Assembly (NCBI GenBank): GCA_030159075.1
Contig: BROG01000046.1
Location: forward strand, 868,001-932,000
Length of the DNA stretch: 64,000 nt
Source of the DNA: Atrina japonica
Lineage: Eukaryota; Mollusca; Bivalvia; Pterioida; Pinnidae
Reading direction: 5' to 3'
Shown piece by piece: positions 1 to 12,300 of this stretch (within the stretch, counting starts at the first letter, position 1; the number at the start of each line of letters is the position of its first letter). The notes beneath the pieces were generated by a model that made no database searches, was not told where the DNA came from, and saw nothing but the letters and a program-made list of their open reading frames with translations. Made by a program: the position numbers and the translations under genes.

Positions 1-204
1 ACTCTCAGTTTTGGTAAATGTATTATTTCGTACCTTAATTACTGAAATTGATTTGTTTAGATAAGAAAAAAGAGACAAGTCTATCATGTAACCTTACTTT
101 TATTATACCAACACATGCTTGTTATTCTTTGATATAAGAAGCCCCCCAATCGTATCTTTATTTCAAGAACAAATAGCCTACACATAGTTGATACTTCCAT
201 CAGA

Positions 205-252
205 ATGGAATTAAATATGCAAAATCTTTTAGATATCTCGACTATATTGCAG
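205..252 (+). CDS. RHBDL3: RHBDL exon 1 (candidate first coding exon)
   Basis: Sixteen codons from ATG (A at -3 and G at +4, a good start context) to a strong GTAAGT donor, ending in phase 0 as exon 2 requires. The peptide [16 protein letters not shown] would be the entering helix of the first EF-hand, whose loop starts exon 2. The frame stays open upstream to a stop at 130-132, so this could instead be an internal exon with its acceptor near 165-170. It is short and is supported mainly by phase and helix fit. Confidence 0.5.
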
Positions 253-3200
253 GTAAGTTTTGGTTTACTTCTTGGAATCCATCTTATAATTTGTCAGCGA
301 TAAGGTGTAGGCTACCCTTGGATATAAGAGGGAAAATGTGCTTTGTAGAAGTGGGAGTATAATGGGGTGCAAGGAAAGGGGATGAGGGGTGAATTTCAAC
401 AACAACAAATGTTAAGATATGTCAAAAGATGGTGTTGATGATGATAATAATGGATGGCATGTTAAGTATACTGCAGTACAGTGTACTGATTTTACTTAAA
501 GCAATATGACCTGTCATTGAAGGAAATTTTTCATGAAGATTTTATCTCATACACACCTGAAAGGTATCTCCTGGTGTGCATTGTAAGAATAAAATTGCCA
601 AACATATCCTTTTGTAACTGCTACGGGTAGTTTGATTCCACCATCACAGATTAATTTTCAGTCATTTTTACCAAAATAACAGACTATCATGGAAGCATGT
701 ATAATCCAAAAACAGAATTGGATATAAGTGCTTGTATTTACCCAAAAAGATTTATCATGTGATTAGTAATCCCACATTTTCCCACATTGTGTCAGATATT
801 TGAACATGCGTGGTAAAGGTCCTCTGAGTGTTTGACCTGGAGGTCACTTGTATATGACAGATATGTCAGAGAATTAATGTAATGCGAACAGTTATTATTT
901 CAAGTCTGAAAAACTAAGTTTACGGGTTTAAATCATGATAGATGTAGGAAATTTTGTGTTCATTGAAATTTTGAATTGTATTAAAGTGGTCTAGTGTTTA
1001 TTTGACAATTTCAAAAACAACCCATATTGCTTTAAATGTTACTTTCTTGGACATGCTTTTGTGAATTGGTGTCAATCAAGGCAATGGTAAAATAAAAGTG
1101 AATTAAGTCATCTGTCTACAAACAACATAACTAAAATGTTCCTTAACGTGTGATAATGATATGTGGGAGCTTTATTAGCCTTCTTTCATTTCATATACTG
1201 AGGCAAATTACTTTGTATACATGTATTGTAATCACAAGGACATGAGTAGTCATGTTGACCTTACATTTACCATGTTTCACTGATGTCATCATGTTGAGTT
1301 ACCTGTATAATTGTACTTATTAAATGATCTACATTGATTGTTTTCATTTGACTATGGACTTATGGTGGGTGTAACCAGTCCACAGAGTGTGCAAACTCCT
1401 CCTTGACACCTGATGTCACCTGGGATTTCCAGGAGTCTCTTTTGTCCAATTATCATTTCATTTGAATACTGCTTTGTGATCCTTATGACAGTTAATACTT
1501 TAGAATCTGTGAATTTTACCTGATCACTTAACAAATATTAGTCTATGTATTAACAATGTCTTTTTGTCAGTCAGTCTGTCCCTCCAATTGTCTCTCTGCA
1601 TCAGCAATTTGGTTTAGCTGTGGTATTTAGCTCTGTTGTAAGAAAATCTCTCAGGGCGTCAGGTTGTAACTTCACATAATAATAAAACATGACAACATTA
1701 TTGGAATATGACCTTCGTTTTAGACATTAACCTTTATCATTGTCATTTTTTGATTAAAAGTCTTCAGGTAGAGTAGTTAAACTCCAAAGAGTTGAATTTC
1801 ATGTAGGTAGTCTAAGGTACTCATAAATAAAGGCTTGAATTAACTTTTATAAAAACAATACAATTCTGTTCATCGGACCTTGAATATCATTTAGAAAATC
1901 CAGTATTTCAAGAAATTTTCATTTCAAACTAACCAATTTTTCAATTAAAGAGAGTTCAATGTGAATGAGTCCATCTATATATATATAATTAGAACAGCGT
2001 AGAATTAAATTGGTCATGATCTCATCATTTTGTTTTATACTTATCTCCATGGTTATGCTATGATGACCTTTAAAATTGTATATTTCAGAACTTTGAGTGA
2101 CCTTGACTCCAGTTTATGAATTCACTGTCAAACGCTAGGCAGAAATGTGCACTTTTTTCATTGATTGATTTTATATACATCTTTTATATCATGTTACAAA
2201 ACTGCATGAGTGTTGATTTAGCTTTGTAAAGGAAGACAACTCTTGTTGAAATTTGTCTTGTTTACAAAATGCTATGATAGAAGTTTGTTGCTGTACGTAT
2301 ATATCGTCAAAGCTTATACAATAGTTGACTTACATGTAACTAAATCTGTTAGAATTAGAGTTTTGATTGGTGTTTTATGTCACACTAAACAATTTTTAGC
2401 TCACCTGAACCAAAGGTTTTCTGATAGCCTTTTGTCCATCCGTCCGTCAGTCCGTCCGTTTGTCCGTAAACTTTTTACATTTTCGACTTTTCCTCCAAAA
2501 CCATTGAAGGGATTTTGATAGTACTCTAGGTCCTCTACCAACTTTGTTCATTTTAGCCCAATCGGCCCAGGGGTGGATCCAGGGTAGGGCAAAAGAGGCC
2601 CCAGGGGGTACCCCTCTTTAAAAATCTTCTCCTCCAGAACAGCTGCATGAATTGAAAAACTAACTATCTGAGTGATCTACATAGATGTATAATTCAAGTT
2701 AGTTAATTTCGTTGAAATCGGAAAGTAAATGTTTGAAGCGTTGTTGACCTCTTTTTAGACTGTAATTTTCATTCATTTTTGTATGATTTCTTTTATTTTC
2801 TCCCCTATTATTCATTATGATGCATTTATTTTATGTGTTTTTACCTGTGGTTTGGTAGATAAATGCTTTCCTAAATGAACTTTGCTGAAATTAAATTTTT
2901 AAAATTTTTTATGAATTTTTTAAAACTGCAAAAATGTAGGGGGGGGGGGGGGGGGGGGGGGTAATTTTCCACATTTTCGACTTCTTCTCCAAAACTGCTA
3001 AAAGCATTTTGATGAAACTTTGTAGGAAGTAAGTACTAAAGGTCTACCAAGTTTTTAATTCCAGCCAGATCAGCCCAGGGGTGGATCCAGGGTGTGGCAA
3101 AAGAGGCCTCGAGGGTATCCCTCTTTAAAAATCTTCTCCAGAACTGCTGTATGGATTGAAAAACTAATTGCATCTGAGAGATTTTTATGGACGCATGATT

Positions 3201-3357
3201 CAATTTCCTGTTTTCGGAATAATTCGGAAAAATAATTTTTGACATGTTTTTGATGTCTTTCCCAACTTTGTCATTTTCATTCATTTTTAAGTCTCCTCCA
3301 CTCCTTAAAATAATTTGTAAATTGAGATTCTCATATTTGTAAGATACCAACACAGTC

Positions 3358-3390
<33 letters not shown>

Positions 3391-6300
3391 CAGTTATATG
3401 GTGGCAGTCAGTTTTTAGTTCGCCAATTCGAAAAATAGGGGGGTTGCCAGGTTAAGGTTGAAGTTTTGGGGCAAGTGTAAGAAAGTACTATAAATCATTC
3501 AATATGTGTAGTAGGAGGCTGTTATTTGGTATTAGGGACTCTTTGGGGGTAAAGTATCAATTAGTGGAGTGGAATCTCAAACTTTTTTGGAATAAATTCA
3601 AATTTTGACATGTTTTGTGACTTAAACTGTTATTAACATTAAAGACTAATTGTTCATTGAGTATGATTTAATTATTGCATTAGGTATGATTTGTGTTGAG
3701 TATGAAACTTCTTGTTACCACTCGGAAGTGTTAAGTGCGCAGGTGAGATTAGTAGGAATACAGTTGTGGTGAAAGGGTCTTTTCTGTTTCAGGATTATTT
3801 CCTTTGCTTGATTGCTTGATGTTTTAATATCAAGTAGCCATTCCAGTGTCATTAATATTGAAACTTCAATCAATATCTATAAGGGAAAAAAAATTTTCAT
3901 CAAAGTCTAGTTTAAATCACAATATTATTAATATTATTAACCATTACAGTTAAAGCATAAACTTAAAACTTGTAACTTAAATGCCATTTGGTTTTGTTAG
4001 AGCCCCCTGTCAATGTCACCTATGACCAACTTGAAAGGATAAAAGGGACCTAAAGGAAGCTCATTAACTCTAGATTATAATCCATATATTCTTAAAGTTG
4101 TAAATAATGTTTTTTTGTGCAATAGAGAACTTTCGAGTTACCCCAGATTACCGTTATAATCATGCTTTTATTATCGCCAGTTGCGTGATTCTAGAAAATG
4201 TTTCTCAATGTTATTTCCGGTTTCAATAATATATAGATAACCCTGATAGCACAATGGGTAAAAGAACCCTGCAAGTGTTCGGAAGGCCCTGAGTTCAATT
4301 CCCGGTCTTTTTGCATATTTTTCTCTTGCTACATTTTAGTAATTTGGCATTCAACTAAATAACCCACTATATTATGAGTCTCTTGGGTTTCTTTATACAA
4401 AATAAATTTAATGCATTAAAAAAATATTTCCATTTACTATACATTCGTTGCTAGGGTAAATATGAAAAACAAAATGAACATATGAGGAACAAAATCGAGA
4501 AGGCGCGAATAAATGCAGGATCATAATGGTAATCCGGGCTAACTAAAAAGTTCCCTATTGATCTAAATTTTCAAAAGTTGTGTTCCTTTACATAAAGAAT
4601 TTCTTTTTTCTGCAATATGAACACTGTGATACAAATTCCTGCTACACCATTTAATGTGACTAGTGTTGAAAGCTGGTACAAAGTTAGATCAAAGTCTTAA
4701 CGATGTGTGCAGTGAAAATAATTTTGTATTTTGATTTTTTCTGAAGTTATAGACTTATAGTTTTAGGACTGACACAGTACATTGATTCTGTAAAAATTTT
4801 GAAAATGTATGTGATGGGTATCATGTATTGTAGGTACTCTTCTGTGTTGGGTGTAGACAAATAAAGTTCATTACTGTATTTCACTTCAGAATCAATAGCA
4901 CCAAAAAAGCAGAGCAATAATTTTGATTTGTTGAATTTCAGGGTATCAGGCATGACAGGCAGGCCATTTTGTGCTAACTTTCAGTCACTATAGCAAATGG
5001 TCAAATGGCTAGTAAATATGGCCATTCCAGATTAACTGAATTTTGTATATAAGCTAGGGTCTGTAATTGTAAGCTCAAGTTCCTTTAACTCATCCACCCC
5101 TGTGGTCAAATTTAGACACACCCAAGTCAATTAATACATGTAGTATGGTATACTGTCATAATTCAAAAGTGAACAAGTTTATATTGCATATACAGTTGTT
5201 ATAATATTTTGATTCAAAATGTGACCAGGGGTTGAAGAGACCTACTACAGCCTCTGTAGTCTGAATACTTGACTATAAGTATAAAGTTAATGAAGTACAC
5301 TCAGTTTGTATGAATATCTGTCAAAATACTTATTTCTGAATTAACTTCCATGATATCAGGTAATGAGTCATGTCAAGAATATAAAAAAATGCTCAGTACA
5401 ATCATATTGAACAATATGGACTCATCTGACCTTGTTGTTGCTATATTTATCTTTTACTCTATGTTTGATGATCCATGTTCATTTGTATACATACATATAC
5501 AAGTTATTGTAAATCATGTATTAATATATCTTCTTTTATTGATATTTAGTCATTATACAGACAGAAGTATATATAATGTCACCGAGTATTGTAACATTTG
5601 TTGATAATAGATTATTACTGTATACTGACACCAGGTTTAGCATTAAATACATACATATGACTGTGTAACATTTGCAAATGCATGAATACTACTACATCAA
5701 ACTTACTGTTGGTACAAAACATCATATTCTGAACACATGTATGAAATAAATCATTTTTATCAGGAAAAAAATTATTCAAATTAATCACAGTTGTACAACA
5801 TTTCCTACATATAAGTTAACCTCTCCATCAACCTGTAATTAGATACTATAACAAACCTCTTTATTGACCTTTACTACAAATCTGACACACATGTTAAGAT
5901 CTTCATCAACTTGTACTTTGATCATACAACAAATCTCTTCATCAACCTGTAATTAGATCATATAACAAAACTCTCAACTCTCCATCAATATGTACTTAGA
6001 TCCTATAACAAACCTCTCCATCAACCTGCACTTAGATCCTATAACAAACCTCTCCATCAACCTGTCCTTAGATCCTAAAACAAACCTCTCCATCAGCCTG
6101 TACATAGATCTTATAACAAACATCACTAACCTGTACTTAGATCCTATAACAAACCTCTTCATCAAACTGTACTTAGGTCCTATAACAAACCTCATCATCA
6201 ACCTGTACACAGATGCTATAACAAACCTCTTCATCAAACTGTACTTAGATCCTATAACAAACCTCATCATCAACCTGTACACAGATGCTATAACAAACCT

Positions 6301-9300
6301 CTCCATCAACCTGTACTTAGATCGTATAACAAATCTCATCATCAACCTGTACACAGATGCTATAACAAACCTCTTCATTAACCTGTACACAGATGCTATA
6401 ACAAACCTCTCCATCAACCTGTACTTAGATCCTATAACAAACCTCTTCATCAACCTGTACACAGATGCTATAACACACCTCTCCATCAGCCTGTACACAG
6501 ATGCTATAACAAACCTCTCCATCAACCTGTACTTAGATCCTATAACAAACCTCTTCATCAACCTGTACACATTCTATAACAAACCCTCCATCAACCTGTA
6601 ATTAGATTCTATAACAAACCTCTTCATCAACCTGTACACATTCTATAACAAACCTCTCCATCAACCTGTAATTAGATTCTATAACAAACCTCTTCATCAA
6701 CCTATACACAGATGCTATAACAAACCTCTTCATCAACCTGTACTTAGATCCTACATGTATAACAAACCTCTCCATCAACCTGTACTTAGATTCTATAACA
6801 AACCTCCTCATCAACCAAACACAGATGCTATAACAAACCTCTTCATCAACCTGTACACAGATGCTATAACAAACCCCTTCATCAACCTGTACACAGATGC
6901 TATAACAAACCTTTTCATCAACCTGTACTTAGATCCTATAACAAACCTCTTCATCAACCTGTACACAGATGCTATAACAAACCCCTTCATCAACCTGTAC
7001 ACAGATGCTATAACAAACCTCTCCATCAACCTGTACTTAGATGCTATAACAAACCTCTCCATCAACCTGTACTTAGATCCTTCATCAACCTGTACTTAGA
7101 TCCTATAACAAACCTCTCCATCAACCTGCACTTAGATCCTATAACAAACCTCTCCATCAACCTGTCCTTAGATCCTAAACAAACCTCTCCATCAGCCTGT
7201 ACATAGATCTTATAACAAACATCACTATCAACCTGTACTTAGATCCTATAACAAACCTCTTCATCAAACTGTACTTAGATCCTATAACAAACCTCATCAT
7301 CAACCTGTACACAGATGCTATAACAAACCCCTTCATCAACCTGTACACAGATGCTATAATAAACTTCTCTGTCAACCTGTACTTAGATCGTATAACAAAC
7401 CTCTTCATCAACCTGGGCTTAGATCATACAACAAACTTCTCCATCAACCTGTACACAGATGCTATAACAAACCTCTTCATCAACCTGTACACAGATGCTA
7501 TAACAAACCTCTCCATCAACCTGTACTTAGATCCTATAACAAACCTCTTCATCAACCTGTACACAGATGCTATAACAAACCTCTCCATCAACCTGTACTT
7601 AGATCCTATAACAAACCTCTTCATCAACCTGTACACATTCTATAACAAACCTCTCCATCAACCTGTAATTAGATCCTATAACAAACCTCTTCATCAACCT
7701 ATACACAGATGCTATAACAAACCTCTTCATCAACCTGTACTTAGATCCTACATGTATAACAAACCTCTCCATCAACCTGTACTTAGATTCTATAACAAAC
7801 CTCTTCATCAACCTGTACACAGATGCTATAACAAACCTCTTCATCAACCTGTACACAGATGCTATAACAAAACTCTTCATCAACCTGTAATTAGATCCTA
7901 TAACAAACCTCTTCATCAACCTATACACAGATGCTATAACAAACCCCTTCATCAACCTGTACACAGATGCTATAACGAACCTCTTCATCAATCTGTACAC
8001 AGATGCTATAACAAACCCCTTCATCAACCTGTACACAGATGCTATAACAAACCCCTTCATCAACCTGTACTTAGATCCTATAACAAACCTCTTCATCAAC
8101 CTGTACACAGATGCTATAACAAACCTCTCCATCAACCTGTACACAGATGCTATAACAAACATCTTCATCAACCTGTACACAGATGCTAAAACAAACCTCT
8201 TCATCAACCTTTACACAGATGCTATAACAAACCTCTTCATCAACCTGTACACAGATGCTATAACAAACCTCTTCATCAACCTGTACACAGATCCTATAAC
8301 AAACCTCTCCATCAACCTGTACTTAGATCCTACATGTATAACAAACCTCTCCATCAACCTGTACTTAGATCCTATAACAAACCTCTTCATCAACCTGTAC
8401 ACAGATGCTATAACAAACCTCTCCATTTACCTTTTTTATGAATCCTGCAGAGACTTCTGTGACCAAGTGGTTAGAGCATCGTGCTTTGAACCATGAAGTC
8501 TCTCACTTTTTTTTGAGAAAATTTGCCAGATTATTTGCAGAAGACTGGTGGTCTCTTCCTGGGTAACCATGTTCTCTCTTCCACCATTAAAAACTGGCCA
8601 CCACCATATAACTGAAAAATTGTTGAGTGTGGCATAAAACACTATTCAAAATTAAGAAAAGAAAAACCTGCACTAAAGTTAACCTCTCCATCATCCTGAT
8701 GTTTTACTCTAAATATAGACAACAATTTCTTAGTTATATGGTGGTGGGCAGATATTAATGATGAATACAGCAGCTTTCTGCTAGTGAACAGGCAATATTT
8801 CTCACAAAATCAGCTTTGGTTCCTGCCAAGCTTGAACCTGCATTGATTAAAGGTAAAAGACAACTAACCACTTGGCCATGGTCAGTCGGTAGTGCGCTCG
8901 ACTCTTGATCGTGAGGTCGTGAGTTCGAGTCCAGTTGGTGGCAGGTTGGTTTCCTGTCTGTCGGATGACACAGTAAAAACCAAGGTCGTGTGTCACAGTA
9001 GGTGTCGGCATGTTAAAGAACCCCCACTGCTCAATGGCCGTAAGTGCCGAGCATAGACCAAAATTTGAATCCCTTCACCCTCATATGGTGATATCTCCAT
9101 ATGAATGAAATATTCTTGAGTGGGACGTTAAACAACAATAAACAAACAAACTCTTGCAAAATTAATGAGTAAATACCTGTATTATATCCAATTACTTTGC
9201 TCTTCAGATAGACGAAAGTAAAAATTTCGGCAACAATATAAAATGCAAATCAGATCATGTATTGTAAGAATATAACCAACTCAAAGAGCAATAATCAAGG

Positions 9301-12300
9301 CTCGAATTGATGATCTCATCAATAACATCTATTAAATAGTAACATTTATATAGATATATATAACAAAGTCTATTGTATTATCATATTGGATTGTAATTAG
9401 TTGATGTGGTATAGTCATTGATAATTTTGTACAAAGACATATTGTTTTTTGTTATAAACCAATGACAGAATGTGACTTTTGTTGAACTTTTAGCAGTTTG
9501 TGATTATTTTGTACAAAGACATATTGGTTTTTGAAACAAACAAAGGACCTTTTTCTGCCATTTTGGGGAACATGTCATTGTTGGCACAATTTGGAATTTT
9601 AATGTGAATTTGTGTCAAATTTGGAAAAACAGTTTGCACACATGTATATAATTGTAATGGAATATCACCCCTCCCACACACACACACACACACTACCTAA
9701 TTTCTCATTATGGTCATGGTCTGTGCACCCAAATGGGATTTTTTTTCATTAAACTGGGAAAAAACACATGTATTATACATTAGGAGTGTGGCTGAATATT
9801 GGTCCTGTGGAAAATGTGTCACCCAAATGGCATCCATATTGACAAAAAATGCACTTTGACAAGCGTTCATTTGTTAAATGTAAAAGGGGAGACAACTAAC
9901 AGTTGATTGAACAAACAACATAATTGATATTTTCGACCAGTTAGATAATTGTATTAGAGAGGGTAATAACATCTTATTGAGAAATTTAAAAGTACTGTTG
10001 TGCTGACAATAAAATGTATTTTGTTTTTGTTGTAGTATGACCATGATCACACAGGGGAGATAACCATTGAATCACTTCAAAAGTTACTGCGAGATCCAAC
10101 ATTCTATCTCAACATGGATAATCATACAATTGAGGTTTTACAAATGAAGTGTGTGGATCCAGAGAGGCATACTTTATCATACCAGGAACTTATTAATCTG
10201 GTAAGTTTGTACAGTCAAACTTGTCTCTAATGGCTTCTTAAGGGAACAGGAAAAGAAGCTATCATAAACAGGTGACCAATATAAAAAGGTTTATTCATTA
10301 TAAAAAAAAGTTAACAAAGGTAATGTTTGAATGAAAGTTTGACTTTGTGAACAAAGGAAAATTGTTGGTTAAATTTCTGTCTGTCATTGGATTCATTTAA
10401 AGAGCAATCTGAGTGAAAAATGAAAATTGCTAAGTTTTTAGAACTCATCATTCTAAGAGCAACATTGAAAACCCTATAAAAATCGGTGCATGGTTTTTGA
10501 GATATTAGCGATAAACTGCAAAACTCACCTTTGAGTTGCCACAAAGGGCCGGAGCATCGTGTGACAACAACTTGGAAAATTGCTTCACCTAGGCTTTGTT
10601 TTTAGAACGACAATAATACCCTTGCTGGTTTAAGTGATATATAACATTGATAACACAGTCTTAAGTTGTAAAATTTTTTGGTTAGGCAGCATGGTTTTTA
10701 GAGGGTGAGCTTTTACTTTGCAGTCGTCCGTCCGTCCGTCGTTAACTCATTGCAAAAATCTTCTCCTCTCACTGGGCCAAATTTTACAGTCGTCACTAGG
10801 GTATTTAGTTTCAAATTTGTTATTTTCTAGTTCGCAGGTCAAACAACATGGCCGCTGTTGCTAAAAATAGAACATAGGGGGTAAATTGCGTTTTTGGACA
10901 CTCAAAACCATTACGCATAGGGGATCAGCTTCCGGATCTGCGCCAAGCAATTTTGAAGAGAAAACTCATCTCGGAGTTATAGCCCTTTTTTTGTAAAATC
11001 AAAATTTTGGCATTTTTAATTTTTTTATTTTTGTAGCAGATAGAGTCGTGTGTTCAGCTCAGACCCTGAAAATTTGAAGACGACAAAAATTAGGAGTTAT
11101 TTGCCCTTTTTTCACAGAATTTTTGCTGTTTTTTCGTCTTCTAACTCCAAAACTATGAGGTCGAATGTGATAAAATGTGTTTGCCATGATGTTTTGTGAA
11201 AATTGTTTGTTACCGCCATTTTCAAAATGGCCGACGAAAAAGGAAAATTCAACATTGTTTGATTTCAATGAAATTTGGTTTCCAAAATAGATATTGAACG
11301 ACTTCAAAACCAGTCATGCTCACCTGGCTTTTGGAATCACTTTTGGCCGATGGCGAGGCTTTTTAACATTGGATTGAAAATCAATGAAACCACTGACAAA
11401 TTTAACTTTACAGGAATGATGTATGCAAGGTCCTTTACAAAGACTGCTTTTTTGTTCTTCCGTCAAAAATCAGGCCACTAGCGGGGCTTAGTTTTAACTG
11501 CAAAAAGACTGCTGTCTATGCAAAGTTTTTACCTTATTCATTCATTCATGAATCCGGTTCCTGACTTGGAAGAAGAATGGATCCTGTGGGAAAATTACAT
11601 TTTCATCTTCTCCTCTGAGTAAATATAACCAAACTTTAGAATGATGTATTGAAGGTCCTTTACAAAGATTGTCATCCGATCGGTCAAAATAACAACTTTA
11701 TCATTGACCCTATGGGAAAAACCAATTTTCATTTTCTCCTCTGAAACCACTAAAGCAAATTCAACCAAACTTTGCAGGAATTATGTTTGGAAGGTCCTTT
11801 ACAAAAATCTGATCTTTCAAGAATTAGGCTCTTATTGTATATATTATTTATGACTCTATGCTTACATCTCTGAGTAAAATAGCATAATTGTCATCCATGG
11901 ATAACAAAATGATAATTAAAGTATAATCTTTGCGGAATTAAATTGTAATAACAAATTAATTGAATTACTATTTTAATTTTTTTATAAACTGATATAGAAG
12001 TAATAAATTTTGCATTTTGAAAAGCTATTGGCAGTGCATTGGCAGAGCAAATAATGTACATATATAATGGAAATTGAGAGCAAAATCAACTGTAATGGAA
12101 ATTTAATGAAAATACTGTTCTTATAAACAACAAACAAATAAGCAAGAATGTTTTTTTCCCATGTGATGTCACAGTGTAACTCGGAAGTTTGCCGGAAGTG
12201 GGTTGAATTCTTAATCAGTTTTCTGACAGCTGCTCACTTTGGCAGTCAATATCTTGAGAACACGCCAACCGATTTTGATTGGGTTTTCGATGCTGTTCTT

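Larger units (their letters stand above)
253..10035 (+). other. RHBDL3: RHBDL intron 1 (if exon 1 is right)
   Basis: About 9.8 kb. It holds a TIR element (496-1036), the long bipartite dispersed element (2398-3390), a dispersed repeat (3405-3640), a tRNA-like relic (4235-4310), the 36-bp array (5818-8432) and SINE copies (8449-9152). I see no further exon in 1040-2390, 4320-5810 or 9160-10030. Confidence 0.5.

Noticed and set aside
4235..4310. tRNA gene
   Set aside because: A- and B-box-like strings are present, but the 5' and 3' ends do not pair into an acceptor stem.
5974..8426. Long repetitive open frames on both strands (12-residue periods) as protein genes
   Set aside because: They follow from a 36-bp unit lacking stops in those frames. 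Both strands are open at once, unit differences are amino-acid changing, and the array is intronic.
8872..8945. tRNA gene at the head of the SINE
   Set aside because: The promoter boxes fit but the sequence continues into a SINE body and tail, and no acceptor stem forms.
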